Counted from the stretch's first letter, positions 15,502-25,429 are shown. The stretch: 31,058 nt of DNA from an uncultured Alphaproteobacteria bacterium (GCA_937888725.1 CALARE010000056.1:1-31058), one strand, 5' to 3'. Notes: generated by a model from the sequence alone, not told the origin. Numbers and translations: made by a program.

Positions 15502-16920
15502 ATGCAAAATCAATTAACAAAAATTGTTGCCACCTTAGGACCTGCAACCAGCAATATTGATAAAATTAGAGCTCTTACTGGTGCTGGGGTTAATGCTTTT
15601 CGTTTTAATTTTAGCCACGGTGATCATAAAACACATGAAAACAACTTCAAAATCGTTCGTAAGGTCGCACGTGAAAATAAAGCCCACTATGCTATTTTAG
15701 CGGATTTACAAGGGCCAAAATTACGCATTGGCGATTTTGAAGATGGACAAATCTATTTAGAAGAAGGGCAAACATTTCGACTAGACATGTCCCCCACCCT
15801 TGGGAATCAAAAACGTGTATCCTTGATGCATGAAGAAGTTTATGCTGTTTTAAAAAAAGGTATGATTTTATTACTTAATGATGGTCAAATTAAGTTGCAA
15901 GTCAAAAAATTTGGCCGTGATTATGCCGAAACAACTGTTTTAGTCGCAGGTCCCCTTTCAAACCACAAAGGGGTCAATGTTCCCGATGTTGCCTTACCAA
16001 TTTCGGCTCTAACAAAAAAAGATAAAAAAGATTTAGACTTTGCTCTCAAACTTGGCGTTGATTGGGTTTGCCTTTCATTTGTACAGCAACCTGATGACGT
16101 CAAGCAAGCTAAAAAAATTATTCAAGATAAGGCAGGGATTATTGTTAAAATTGAAAAACCAACCGCGTTAACACATTTGGATGAAATTATTGATTTAGCT
16201 GATGGCGTAATGGTTGCACGGGGAGACTTAGGGGTAGAATGTCCGCTTGAAGATGTTCCAACCCTGCAACGCCAAATCATTCTCAAATGCCGTGCAAAAG
16301 CAAAGCCTGTTATTGTTGCAACACAAATGCTTGAAAGTATGATTAAGGCACCTGTCCCAACAAGAGCCGAAGTTTCAGACGTGGCAACTGCCGTATATGA
16401 AGGGGCCGATGGCATTATGTTATCTGCCGAAACGGCTATAGGGTCCTATCCTGTTGAAGCGGTTAATATGATGCATCGTATCATCATGGCGACCCAAAAT
16501 GATGTTGCCTATCATACCTATTTAGCGGCCTCCTCTCTGCCTCCTGATAATAAGGCGATTTCAACAGCAATTACATCATCTATGCGACAGATGGTTTCTG
16601 TTTTAGAACATCCTGATTGTATTATTACATTCTCTGTTTCAGGTAAAACAGCCTTACGGGCATCAAGAGAAAGACTCACAATCCCTATTTTAAATCTCAC
16701 TTCATGTGAACACGTTGCAAATAAAATGGCACTTGTTTGGGGTGTTTCATCCATTGTCACTGGGTCACTTAAAGAATTGATGAGAGCCCCTTCTTTTGCA
16801 CTTAAACTTGCTAAGAAAGAAGGTTTTGCAAGAACGGGGGATGAAGTGATTATTTCAGCGGGGATTCCTTTTGGAACGGAAGGATCTACAAATATTATTC
16901 ATATTGCAAAGGTTGATTAA
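15502..16920 (+). CDS. pyk: Pyruvate kinase
   Basis: This 472-residue enzyme makes pyruvate and ATP from phosphoenolpyruvate and ADP at the end of glycolysis. Motifs in order are KIVATLGPATSN, FRFNFSHGDH, DLQGPKLRIG, IVKIEKPTAL with the catalytic Lys, MVARGDLGVE, and VIVATQMLESM then PTRAEVSDVA. The C-terminal regulatory domain is complete. It follows the epimerase gene after 3 bases, with a GGGGA site overlapping that gene's end. A strong terminator closes the unit. Confidence 0.97.
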   Translation: MQNQLTKIVATLGPATSNIDKIRALTGAGVNAFRFNFSHGDHKTHENNFKIVRKVARENKAHYAILADLQGPKLRIGDFEDGQIYLEEGQTFRLDMSPTLGNQKRVSLMHEEVYAVLKKGMILLLNDGQIKLQVKKFGRDYAETTVLVAGPLSNHKGVNVPDVALPISALTKKDKKDLDFALKLGVDWVCLSFVQQPDDVKQAKKIIQDKAGIIVKIEKPTALTHLDEIIDLADGVMVARGDLGVECPLEDVPTLQRQIILKCRAKAKPVIVATQMLESMIKAPVPTRAEVSDVATAVYEGADGIMLSAETAIGSYPVEAVNMMHRIIMATQNDVAYHTYLAASSLPPDNKAISTAITSSMRQMVSVLEHPDCIITFSVSGKTALRASRERLTIPILNLTSCEHVANKMALVWGVSSIVTGSLKELMRAPSFALKLAKKEGFARTGDEVIISAGIPFGTEGSTNIIHIAKVD

Positions 16921-16947
16921 TCTGTCCATTGCATACAAATTGCGTAT

Positions 16948-16980
16948 AAAAAGAGTGCCTCATTTGAGACACTCTTTTTT
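16948..16980. terminator. Bidirectional terminator between pyk and pyrG
   Basis: The arms AAAAAGAGTG (16948-16957) and CACTCTTTTT (16970-16979) pair perfectly. After one mismatch the stem goes on with CTC/GAG. A and T runs on both sides let it serve pyk and the convergent pyrG. Confidence 0.88.
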
Positions 16981-16987
16981 GTATAAT

Positions 16988-18619
16988 TTAAATATGTTTT
17001 AATGCAGCTGCGATAAAAGCTTTAAAAATTGGGTTTGGATTTCCAGGTCTTGATGTAAACTCTGGGTGAAATTGAACCCCAATAAAGAACGGATGCCCGT
17101 CAATTTCAACAATTTCAGGAAGCAATCCATCTGGCGATTTACCAGAAACAATAAATCCCTTCTCTTTCAATACATTTTCATAAGAAATATCCATTTCATA
17201 GCGATGACGATGCCGTTCTTCAATATTTTCTTTTTGATAAATTTGATGAGCCAAAGACCCTTCTTTCAATACACAAGGATATGCCCCTAAACGCATTGTA
17301 CCACCTAAATCACCATTATCAGGACGGATACATTGAATACCATCTTTTTCCCACACTTTCATTTTAGAAATCACAGGCGTGCATTTTGTACCAAATTCAC
17401 TTGAGGAGGCATCTTCAATACCAAGGAGATGTTGAGCGGCTTCAATCACAGCCATCTGCATCCCTAAACAAATACCGAAGAAAGGAACATTATTTTCCCT
17501 TGCATATTGGACAGCTCTAATTTTTCCTGCAATTCCTCTAATACCAAAACCACCTGGGACTAAAATACCATCATACGGTTTCAATGTACTTTCAAGCTCT
17601 TGCGTACTTAAACTTTCAAGTTGTTCAGATTCAATCCAAGTAATTTTAACCTTGGTTTTATTACTAATCCCAGCATGGACAAGGGCTTCATGCAAAGATT
17701 TGTATGCCTCAAGCAAGCTACAATACTTCCCAACAACAGCAATTTTAACTTCTTTTTCATAATTAGAAACAATATTAACAATTTCATCCCATTTTGCTAA
17801 ATCAGGTTCAGGAGCATTTTCCAAAAGACCAAAATGTTTAAGAACTTGAACGTCCAGCCCTTGAGCATGATATGTCAATGGCACCTTATAAATATTATCT
17901 ACATCTAAAGCAACCACAACATTGTCAGGTTTTATATTGCAAAAAAGAGCTAATTTTCTGCGTTCTTCTGCCCCAAGCATCACTTTTGAACGACACAACA
18001 AAATATCGGCTTGAATACCAGCTTCCAAAAGTGTCTTAACCGCATGTTGTGTTGGTTTTGTTTTTAATTCACCCGCTGTATCAATATAAGGTAAGAGCGT
18101 TAAAAAGATAAACAACACGTTATCACGCCCAACGTCATTGGCAAATTGACGAATAGCTTCTAACATCAGAGTCCCTTCAATATCACCAACTGTACCCCCT
18201 ACTTCATAAAGAACAAAATCTTCCCCATGCAAATCTGATTTAATAAAATCTTTAATCTCATTTGTTACATGCGGAATAGCTTGAACCGTTGCACCTAAAT
18301 AATCCCCTCTACGTTCTTTTTGAATCACATTATAATAAATGCGTCCGCCTGAGATACTATCTGTTTTATGACAGTTCAAATCAGCAAATCGCTCATAATG
18401 CCCTAAGTCAAGGTCCGTTTCAGCACCATCATGCGTTACAAACACTTCACCATGTTGATATGGTGACATTGTCCCTGGATCAACATTTAAATATGGGTCC
18501 ATTTTACGCATTCTGACCGAATACCCACGCGATTTTAACAAACAACCAATGGAGGCCGAAGCAATCCCCTTACCTAAAGAAGAAACAACCCCACCTAAAA
18601 TAAACACATATTTTGTCAT
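16988..18619 (-). CDS. pyrG: CTP synthase
   Basis: This 543-residue protein converts UTP to CTP with ATP and glutamine. The N-terminal synthetase domain shows GGVVSSLGKGIASASIG, KMDPYLNVDPGTM and HGAETDLDLGHYERF-type motifs. The C-terminal glutaminase domain has the nucleophile in FGICLGMQ and the His-Glu pair in FHPEFTS. Length and motifs are normal. It has an AAGGAT-type site and a TATAAT at 18644-18649 on the minus strand without a good -35. The common partners eno and kdsA are not next to it here. Confidence 0.98.
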   Translation of the reverse strand: MTKYVFILGGVVSSLGKGIASASIGCLLKSRGYSVRMRKMDPYLNVDPGTMSPYQHGEVFVTHDGAETDLDLGHYERFADLNCHKTDSISGGRIYYNVIQKERRGDYLGATVQAIPHVTNEIKDFIKSDLHGEDFVLYEVGGTVGDIEGTLMLEAIRQFANDVGRDNVLFIFLTLLPYIDTAGELKTKPTQHAVKTLLEAGIQADILLCRSKVMLGAEERRKLALFCNIKPDNVVVALDVDNIYKVPLTYHAQGLDVQVLKHFGLLENAPEPDLAKWDEIVNIVSNYEKEVKIAVVGKYCSLLEAYKSLHEALVHAGISNKTKVKITWIESEQLESLSTQELESTLKPYDGILVPGGFGIRGIAGKIRAVQYARENNVPFFGICLGMQMAVIEAAQHLLGIEDASSSEFGTKCTPVISKMKVWEKDGIQCIRPDNGDLGGTMRLGAYPCVLKEGSLAHQIYQKENIEERHRHRYEMDISYENVLKEKGFIVSGKSPDGLLPEIVEIDGHPFFIGVQFHPEFTSRPGNPNPIFKAFIAAALKHI

Positions 18620-18649
18620 TGTTTAATATCCTTTATTTATGTTATTATA

Positions 18650-18920
18650 ACGCATTAAAAACAAAGACTTATACAAGCCTTTTAAAGTAAAAATTGAAGG
18701 GATAAAAACTCTGAGCGATAAACATTTTGTCGCTTGAAAGAAGACGAATTTAAAATTTATAGTAGCCATTTTCATATCTTCTCTATCAAAGTTTTTATGA
18801 GCATATCAAAATGGAATGAAATTAGCAACCAAAAAACACACCATATACATATTATTTTATAACTATATAAAAATACAATGATTTAAAGACTGCTTTTAAA
18901 AGCCCAACTGCTTCAAGAGT
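18650..18920. other. AT-rich intergenic stretch, nothing recognised
   Basis: Between the pyrG promoter region and the inverted repeat at 18921 I see no gene, no clear terminator and no strong promoter. A short imperfect pairing (AGCGAT with GTCGCT, near 18713-18736) is the only structure noted. Confidence 0.5.
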
Positions 18921-19049
18921 TAAGAGCAGGTGCGTAAAATGCCATCTATAGTGAAATCACCAAGCTCAAGTACTCCTCCGCTGTGCTTCGACATGTACTA
19001 GTCGCTCGTTGATTCCATCTATATTTGGCTATTTTACGCTGGCTCTTAA
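18921..19049. repeat. Imperfect inverted repeat (about 24-bp arms) beside repeat copy 2
   Basis: The left arm (18921-18944, starting TAAGAGCAGG and ending AATGCCA) pairs with the right arm (19026-19048, starting TGGCTATTTT and ending GGCTCTTA), with small bulges. The 80 bases between them are richer in GC than their surroundings and hold a smaller AGTAC/GTACT pair. The right arm runs straight into the dispersed repeat, sharing its first bases. Whether arms and repeat form one element cannot be told, because copy 1 is cut off at this point by the window edge. Confidence 0.6.
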
Positions 19050-19226
19050 CCCATCCATCACATCGAGGTTACCGTAGTGCTGACGCACTTGGGGGCATCG
19101 AGGTTACCGTAGCCCTTTGGGCTTGAGGGGCATTGAAAGATTTTGAGGTAATAACACTGCGATATAATGGAGTTTTTGTCGTGCCACTTCATTTTAACAA
19201 ATTTATTCTTCCCACTTTTTAGGTAT
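19038..19226. repeat. Dispersed hairpin-rich repeat, copy 2
   Basis: This copy matches 1-228. It contains two clean tandem units of about 34 bases: CATCGAGGTTACCGTAG, a hairpin, then CTTGGGGG or CTTGAGGGG. The first hairpin has arms AGTGC and GCACT around TGAC; the second has AGCCC and GGGCT around TTT. The 3' block with TATAAT (19163-19168) is nearly identical to copy 1. From 19227 to 19313 nothing else is seen. Confidence 0.82.
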
Positions 19227-19313
19227 GAAAAAACGCAGAAAATTTCACAAAATGTACCTATCAACATACACAAGCGAAATTATCCGCGTTTATATCACGC
19301 ACCTAAAAAAGGA

Positions 19314-19616
19314 TTATTCAAAAATATAGAGGCTGTCAAAACGAGCAGCATACATCACTTCTTTCACCTTACCTTGTGCCCCTTTAATTGACAAACGAAC
19401 TGCTTTTGATGATGCTTCATCATGTGCAATCACAAACATACCTAATGCAGCTGAGTCAATAAAATCACAATCGGACAAGTCAAAAACAATCTTTTCAATA
19501 TCACCATTTTTGATTAATGAAATAATTTCAAAAAATGTATCGTGATCTCTAAAGGTAAAAGAACCTGTAAAAATAATCTCTTTACCACCATCAATATCAA
19601 TAGATTTATAATTCAT
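19314..19616 (-). CDS. STAS-domain protein (anti-sigma factor antagonist type)
   Basis: This 100-residue protein is a single STAS domain: an early beta-strand region (EIIFTGSFTFRDHDTF), a middle strand (IVFDLSDCDFIDSAALGMFVIAHDEA) carrying the typical serine in the DSAALGMF loop, and a final helix. In SpoIIAA/RsbV-like proteins that serine is phosphorylated by a partner kinase to control a sigma factor or another output. No kinase, phosphatase or anti-sigma gene lies near, so the partner is unknown. It follows trmB on the same strand by 64 bases but has its own probable promoter. Confidence 0.85.
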   Translation of the reverse strand: MNYKSIDIDGGKEIIFTGSFTFRDHDTFFEIISLIKNGDIEKIVFDLSDCDFIDSAALGMFVIAHDEASSKAVRLSIKGAQGKVKEVMYAARFDSLYIFE

Positions 19617-19639
19617 AGCATTGCCTCCTTCTTTATTTT

Positions 19640-19668
19640 ATTTTGACTGATTTTTTTTCATTCGTCAA
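19640..19668 (-). promoter_or_regulatory. Promoter of the STAS gene
   Basis: On the minus strand, TTGACG (19663-19668), 17 bases, CAAAAT (19640-19645). The spacer begins AATGAAAAAAAAT, a block also found at the acpP and fabG promoters. Confidence 0.5.
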
Positions 19669-19680
19669 CATTATTTTAAT

Positions 19681-20406
19681 TTATTTATGTTTCTTTTTTT
19701 GAAAAACAAGGTAAATTGGTTTTCGACCAGCTAGAATCCCTTTTTTTTCATATCGTGTTGGTACCCAATCAACAGGCGGAATAGCGGTATCACCATTCAC
19801 TTGCTCAAAAAGTGAGAGTTCTGCCACCTGCTCCAATGTCCATTCAGCATATGCTTCAACATCTGTTGCAACATAGAAATAACCATCATCTTTTAATAAG
19901 CGATATAATTGCTTTTGATTGGTCTGATTGGTAAAACGACGTTCAGCATGGCGTGCCTTTGGCCATGGATCGGGATAAAGTAAAAAAATCTTTTGAAATA
20001 TCCCATCTTTAAAATGCGGGAATACTTCTCGAACATCATCATCCCAAATGCGTACATTATCCACCCGTTCAGGTGCAATATCGGTATGTGTCGTCTTTCC
20101 TTCATGCGAGCCGTTTAAATGAGCTAACAAAGAGGCAACACCATTGATAAATGGCTCAGCAGCAAAAAAACCAACATCCTTATATTTAAGGGCTAATTCT
20201 GCCACATGCTCTCCACCACCAAAACCAATTTCAAGCCAATGCTCTTTCATCTTTGTTGGGAAAAAATCATCTAAATCCACCTTACCCGTCTTGGGAAACG
20301 ATGGTTTCAACCGTGGCAACAGCTCATCAATGAGCTGTTGCTTTGAAGTTTTAATTGATTTTCCCTTTCTTCTACCGAAAAAGCGAAGTTCTTTTTCACC
20401 TAACAT
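19681..20406 (-). CDS. trmB: tRNA (guanine-N7)-methyltransferase
   Basis: This SAM-dependent enzyme methylates G46 in the variable loop of tRNAs. It shows the SAM-binding LEIGFGGGEHVAELA, FAAEPFINGVASL, and the family mark LLYPDPWPKARHAERRF. I start it at the ATG giving MLGEKELRFFGRRKGK (241 residues), two bases after the glgP stop and nine bases after a GGAG site within the glgP end. An upstream start would lie inside glgP. It is probably co-transcribed with glgP. Confidence 0.95.
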   Translation of the reverse strand: MLGEKELRFFGRRKGKSIKTSKQQLIDELLPRLKPSFPKTGKVDLDDFFPTKMKEHWLEIGFGGGEHVAELALKYKDVGFFAAEPFINGVASLLAHLNGSHEGKTTHTDIAPERVDNVRIWDDDVREVFPHFKDGIFQKIFLLYPDPWPKARHAERRFTNQTNQKQLYRLLKDDGYFYVATDVEAYAEWTLEQVAELSLFEQVNGDTAIPPVDWVPTRYEKKGILAGRKPIYLVFQKKKHK

Positions 20407-20408
20407 CT

Positions 20409-22880
20409 TTATTTCTCCGATGACTTTACATGCCAAATGTCTTTTGCATATTCACGCACCGTTCTATCAATTGAGAATTTACCAGAATTTGCAATGTTCA
20501 TCAATGCTTTTTTCGACCATTTGAGAGGATTAATGTAATCAGCAAAAATTTGCTCATGTGCAGTACAATAACTTTCAAAATCAGCCAACAGCATATAGTA
20601 ATCTTTAAACATAATGTTTTGAAAAATTGGGATAAAGAGATTTTTATCTTCACCTGGGGTAAACATGCCTGACGTTAACGCATCCATCACCCGCTTAATC
20701 GCCATATTTTCGTTATAATAATCCCATGGTTTATAATTGTCACCCATGTGCTTTTGTCCCACTTCTTCAGCGGTTAAACCAAAGAGATAGAAGTTTTCTT
20801 TCCCAACTTCAGCCAAAATTTCAACATTGGCTCCATCTAATGTCCCAAGTGTTAAAGCCCCGTTCATCATAAATTTCATATTACTGGTACCAGATGCTTC
20901 AAATCCAGCAGTTGAAATTTGTTCACTAATATCTGCACCTGGGAAAACAACTTCTGCAATTGAAACCTTATAATCTGGAATAAAGACAACTTTTAATTGA
21001 TCTTTTACTCGAGGATCATTGTTTACAACTTTTGCAACATTGTTTATCAACTTAATCACCAACTTAGCAAACTCATAGCCAGGAGCCGCCTTTCCACCAA
21101 AAATGTATGTTTTTGGCACAGGTAAAGTCAAGCCATCTTCTACAATACGCAAATACTGATGAATAATGTGTAACACATTTAAATGTTGACGCTTGTATTC
21201 ATGAATACGTTTGACTTGACAGTCAAAAATAGATTTTGGATTGACACGAATACCCGTAATCCTATCAATCAAGGCTGCTAATTCAACCTTATTATCATAT
21301 TTAATACGATTTAATGAATCTAAAAAGACGTCATCTTTTTTGAATTTTTCAAGTTTTTTAAGCTCTGATAAATTGGTAATCCATTTATCACCAATTCTCT
21401 CTGTGATTAAATTTGACAACCCTCTATTTGAATTTAACAACCATCTACGTGGGGTTACACCGTTTGTTTTATTATTAAACCGTTCGGGCCACATTTCATA
21501 AAATTCTGGCACTAAATTGCTGGTCAAAAGCTTTGTATGAATGTCTGCCACACCATTAATTGAGTGTGAACAAACAATTGCCAAATGAGCCATACGGATT
21601 TGTTTTTGCGGTCCTTCCTCAATAATAGAAAGACGGCTTAAACGACCAACATCACCAGGATAACGGTCCATTACTTGTTTCATTAAATAATCATTGATTT
21701 CATAAATTAAAATCAAATGACGTGGCAAGTGTTTTTCAAACATCGCAACGGGCCATTTTTCTAAAGCTTCAGGCAACAATGTATGGTTTGTATATGCCAT
21801 TGTTTTGAGTGTAATATTGAAGGCTCTATCCCAATCTAACCGATACACATCTATCAAAACACGCATCAGTTCAACAATTGCAAGTGTTGGGTGGGTATCA
21901 TTTAATTGAATTGCCACTTTCTCTGGCAACAAATCAAAATCTGTGTGATTTTCAAGAAAACGACGCATAATATCGTTAACAACACACGAGGTGAAGAAAT
22001 ATTGTTGCATTAAACGCAGATATCTACCCTGCTCCACAGCATCTGATGGATAAAGCACTTTTGAAATGGTTTCAATTTGAATGTTTTGTTCCACCGCTTC
22101 AACATAGCCACCCCGATTGAATGTTTCCAAATCCAAGGTATTTGTCGATTTTGCTGAGAACAACCGCAAATAATTAACCGTCTTACCACCATATCCAACA
22201 ATCGGCATATCATATGGCACACCTAACAGCTGACTGGTCCCAACCCAATGTGGTTCCCGAGAACCATTGCGTTCTTCATACACAACACGTCCACCAATTT
22301 GAACCAAGCATGAACGGTCAGCACGTTCAATTTGCCATGGGGATGTCCGATCCAACCATGAATCAGCCCTCTCCTTTTGCCAGCCATTTTCAAAATATTG
22401 TTTAAACAAACCAAATTGATAATTAATCCCATAGCCATACCCAGGAATACCAAGTGTTGCAATCGCATCCAAAATACAAGCCGCTAAGCGACCCAAACCA
22501 CCATTACCCAATGCTGGGTCATATTCAGCATCTAAAACATCTTTTAATTTAATTGGGTTATCAAGTTTAATCTCGTTAATTAAATCCATAATTTCAAAGT
22601 TAAAAAGATTGTTTGGCAAAAGGCGACCTAACAAATATTCTAATGACAAATAATAGACACGCTTTGGATCTTCTTTTTCATGACGTGCTGCCGTTTCAAA
22701 CATACCATCAATACATAAATCACGCACAGCCATAGCAAGTGCTGTAAAAAGGTGATCTTTATCAGCCTCGCACACCCGTTTTGAAAGTGAATATTTAATA
22801 TGCCATTCAATCAGCTGTTGCAACTCTTTCGCTGTTGGTTTTTTAAACTTATTGACTTTTGGTTTTGCCGTCCCCACCAT
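20409..22880 (-). CDS. glgP: Glycogen/starch phosphorylase
   Basis: This 823-residue protein cleaves alpha-1,4-glucans with phosphate to give glucose 1-phosphate. It has the early LGNGGLGRLAACILDA and GYGINYQFGLFKQ, the VKRIHEYKRQHLN region, and the PLP site EASGTSNMKFMMNGALTLGTLDGANVEI, whose lysine binds the cofactor. The length is normal. No glycogen synthesis gene is in the window, so only breakdown of glycogen, or of imported glucans, can be inferred. A TATAAT about 60 bases upstream of the start on the minus strand (near 22940) may be its -10. The 142 bases before the gene hold nothing else I recognise. Confidence 0.97.
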   Translation of the reverse strand: MVGTAKPKVNKFKKPTAKELQQLIEWHIKYSLSKRVCEADKDHLFTALAMAVRDLCIDGMFETAARHEKEDPKRVYYLSLEYLLGRLLPNNLFNFEIMDLINEIKLDNPIKLKDVLDAEYDPALGNGGLGRLAACILDAIATLGIPGYGYGINYQFGLFKQYFENGWQKERADSWLDRTSPWQIERADRSCLVQIGGRVVYEERNGSREPHWVGTSQLLGVPYDMPIVGYGGKTVNYLRLFSAKSTNTLDLETFNRGGYVEAVEQNIQIETISKVLYPSDAVEQGRYLRLMQQYFFTSCVVNDIMRRFLENHTDFDLLPEKVAIQLNDTHPTLAIVELMRVLIDVYRLDWDRAFNITLKTMAYTNHTLLPEALEKWPVAMFEKHLPRHLILIYEINDYLMKQVMDRYPGDVGRLSRLSIIEEGPQKQIRMAHLAIVCSHSINGVADIHTKLLTSNLVPEFYEMWPERFNNKTNGVTPRRWLLNSNRGLSNLITERIGDKWITNLSELKKLEKFKKDDVFLDSLNRIKYDNKVELAALIDRITGIRVNPKSIFDCQVKRIHEYKRQHLNVLHIIHQYLRIVEDGLTLPVPKTYIFGGKAAPGYEFAKLVIKLINNVAKVVNNDPRVKDQLKVVFIPDYKVSIAEVVFPGADISEQISTAGFEASGTSNMKFMMNGALTLGTLDGANVEILAEVGKENFYLFGLTAEEVGQKHMGDNYKPWDYYNENMAIKRVMDALTSGMFTPGEDKNLFIPIFQNIMFKDYYMLLADFESYCTAHEQIFADYINPLKWSKKALMNIANSGKFSIDRTVREYAKDIWHVKSSEK

Positions 22881-23022
22881 TTTACATCCTTTCTTTCAAT
22901 AATCAAAAATAATCTCATTATGCAAAAAGTTATTAAGTATTATAAAGGCAAAAAACTTAACACTTCCTTAACAAAAACGACTTTTTACTTTTTTTTAAAC
23001 AGATTTTCACATAAAGATTCAT

Positions 23023-24069
23023 TCATTCATTTGGCAATTGGGTGGTGTTATTTCCTCCCATATCTTCGGTTGATTCTTTTTTCTTTCTCCCACCTTTTTG
23101 AACCGAACGCCAATGGCTCACATTCTTTTTATGTGCCTCATAAGTAGTCGAAAAATTATGTCCACCAGTCCCATTTGCCACAAAATAAATATAGTTTGTT
23201 TTTGGTGGATTTAAAACAGCCTCAATCGCCTTTTTCCCAGGATTACAAATCGCCCCGATAGGTAATGCTGGCACAACATAGGTGTTATACGGACTTTTAA
23301 CTTTTAAATCTTGGTATGTAAGTGACCGCTTTAAATCATACTTCCCCTCTGTTACAGCATAAAGAGCTGTCGGATCTGATTGTAATTTCATCCCCTTATT
23401 CAAACGATTAATAAACGCAGAGGCTACTAATGGAAGTTCTTTATCCTTAGGAAAACCCGCCTCCTTCTCAATAACAGATGCTAAAATAATCGCCTCTTTC
23501 ATACTTTTAAAAGGTAAATCCTTTTGTCGTTTTTCCCACAAAGAGGTGACTGCACGATCCATCGCCCGACGCATCCGTTGCAACATACCCTCCTTTGTAT
23601 CACCCCATGAATAATGATATGTATCAGGTAAAAGCGTTCCATTGCGAGGCACCTCAGGTTTGTCCCCCTTTAACCCTTTTGCATGTTCAATCAACTCAAC
23701 AATTTGTTGTGATGTCAACCCCTCTGGCACAACCAAACGACGGATATACGTTTCGCCACTAACCAAAATCGTCATAACCATTTTAGGACTTGCGTGAGCT
23801 GGGAAAGAATATTCACCTGCTTTAATGTTTTTTGTATTCCCGCTAGCCCGAACGCCTAATAAAAAAATAGCAGGAGAAGAAATAACCCCTTCTGCCTTTA
23901 ATAAATAAGCCACCTGTTTTAAACTAGATCCTTTAGGAATAACAACCTCTTTACGTTGTTGCAAAATCCCTTCAGAAACAAAATCCTGATAGGTTGTAAA
24001 GACACTTCCCCCAATAAAAGAGGCACCTATAAAAAGCAAAATAAAATAAACAAAAACTCTGTTTCTCAT
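23023..24069 (-). CDS. mltG: Endolytic murein transglycosylase MltG
   Basis: This 348-residue protein has an N-terminal transmembrane anchor (about residues 5-25), a LysM-like region (VVIPKGSSLKQVAYLLKAEGVI) and the YceG-type catalytic domain. The catalytic glutamate is in ASVIEKEAG (around 201-203), followed by LQSDPTALYAV, SPYNTYV...LPIGAICNPG and YFVANGTGGHNFSTTYEAH. The enzyme cuts nascent peptidoglycan strands and so limits their length. It follows fabF by 31 bases, which is its normal place in alphaproteobacteria. Confidence 0.96.
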   Translation of the reverse strand: MRNRVFVYFILLFIGASFIGGSVFTTYQDFVSEGILQQRKEVVIPKGSSLKQVAYLLKAEGVISSPAIFLLGVRASGNTKNIKAGEYSFPAHASPKMVMTILVSGETYIRRLVVPEGLTSQQIVELIEHAKGLKGDKPEVPRNGTLLPDTYHYSWGDTKEGMLQRMRRAMDRAVTSLWEKRQKDLPFKSMKEAIILASVIEKEAGFPKDKELPLVASAFINRLNKGMKLQSDPTALYAVTEGKYDLKRSLTYQDLKVKSPYNTYVVPALPIGAICNPGKKAIEAVLNPPKTNYIYFVANGTGGHNFSTTYEAHKKNVSHWRSVQKGGRKKKESTEDMGGNNTTQLPNE

Positions 24070-24100
24070 ATAACAATCTCTTTATAAGTGCCTAATTATA

Positions 24101-25351
24101 TTAAATCTTTTTAAAGATTAAAGAACCATTTGTCCCACCAAAGCCAAAGGAATTAGAAAGGGCAACACGAACCTCTTTTTCCTTTGCAACATTTGGTACA
24201 AGGTCAAAACCTGCAGTTTCTTCCTCAGGGTCAACAAGGTTAATTGTTGGTGGCAAAATCCCCGTATTCATCGCCATAACTGAGAAAATAGACTCCACAG
24301 CACCCGCAGCACCAAGCAAATGGCCAATACATGATTTTGTTGAACTCATTGACACTTTTGTATTACCAAAAATGTTATTAACCGCTCTAAATTCAACCAT
24401 ATCACCAAGCGGTGTTGATGTTCCATGAGCATTGATGTAATCAACATCTTCAGGATTCATACCTGCTGATTTTAATGCCCCAAGCATTGCACGATAACCG
24501 CCGTTACCACCAGGTGCTGTAATATGGTATGCGTCACCAGTCATTGCATAACCCACAACTTCAGCATAAATTTTAGCACCCCGTTTTTTGGCATGTTCAT
24601 ATTCTTCAAGCACAACAACACCAGCACCTTCACCCATGACAAAGCCATCACGACCTTTGTCCCAAGGACGAGAGGCTAACTCAGGCGTTTCATTATAATG
24701 TGTTGATAAAGCTTTTGCTTGTGCAAATCCAGCAATTCCAACCTTACAAATGGCAGCTTCAGCACCCCCAGCAACCATCACATCTGCTTCATTATTTTTA
24801 ATAATACGCATCGCATCACCAATTGCATGAGTCCCTGTCGCACAGGCAGTCACAACCGCATGATTTGGCCCTCTAAACCCATATTTAATTGACACATGAC
24901 CTGAAATCAAGTTAATCAATGCAGATGGAATAAAGAATGGTGAAATTCGACGTGGCCCTTGTTCATTGACCAAGATTGAACCAGCCTCAATTGCTTGTAA
25001 ACCGCCAATACCAGAACCAATCAAAACACCAGCACGTTCCATTTCTTCTTCCGTTTCTGGTTTATATCCAGAATCTTCAACCGCATCCGTTGCTGCTGCT
25101 AATCCATATAAAATAAAAGGATCAACGTGGCGTTGCTCTTTCGGTGAAAGAACCGAATCAGGATCAAACGCATCTGGCATTTCCCCTGTTGGAATTTGTC
25201 CTGCCACTTTAGCTGTAAAATTTTCCGTATCAAATGAACGAATAGATGAAATACCTGATACACCCTTTGTCAATTTATCCCAGTTTGTATTTAAGCCACG
25301 ACCCAATGGGCTCAATATCCCCATACCAGTAATAACGACTCGTCTTGTCAT
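24101..25351 (-). CDS. fabF: 3-oxoacyl-ACP synthase II
   Basis: This 416-residue condensing enzyme extends acyl chains in fatty acid synthesis. The catalytic triad is visible: Cys170 in VVTACATGTH, His in NAHGTSTPLGD and His in KSCIGHLLGAAGAVE. The C-terminal glycine-rich NSFGFGGTNGSL is intact. It starts 78 bases after acpP, with a terminator-like hairpin between, so its expression is probably lower than that of acpP. Confidence 0.98.
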   Translation of the reverse strand: MTRRVVITGMGILSPLGRGLNTNWDKLTKGVSGISSIRSFDTENFTAKVAGQIPTGEMPDAFDPDSVLSPKEQRHVDPFILYGLAAATDAVEDSGYKPETEEEMERAGVLIGSGIGGLQAIEAGSILVNEQGPRRISPFFIPSALINLISGHVSIKYGFRGPNHAVVTACATGTHAIGDAMRIIKNNEADVMVAGGAEAAICKVGIAGFAQAKALSTHYNETPELASRPWDKGRDGFVMGEGAGVVVLEEYEHAKKRGAKIYAEVVGYAMTGDAYHITAPGGNGGYRAMLGALKSAGMNPEDVDYINAHGTSTPLGDMVEFRAVNNIFGNTKVSMSSTKSCIGHLLGAAGAVESIFSVMAMNTGILPPTINLVDPEEETAGFDLVPNVAKEKEVRVALSNSFGFGGTNGSLIFKKI

Positions 25352-25384
25352 AATTTTAATCCTCTTATTTTATTTGGTTTAGAT

Positions 25385-25415
25385 AAAAAGGGACGCCTTA
25401 AAACAAAGCGCCCCT
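25385..25415 (-). terminator. Intrinsic (partial) terminator between acpP and fabF
   Basis: On the minus strand the arms AGGGGCGC and GCGTCCCT make an 8-bp stem with one G-U pair, followed by five T (25385-25389, counting the stem's last base). The T run is short, so some read-through into fabF is expected. Confidence 0.65.
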
Positions 25416-25429
25416 ATTATTAGTACAGA

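Noticed and set aside
22930..22965. Full promoter for glgP
   Set aside because: A TATAAT is present on the minus strand but I could not find an acceptable -35 at the right distance.
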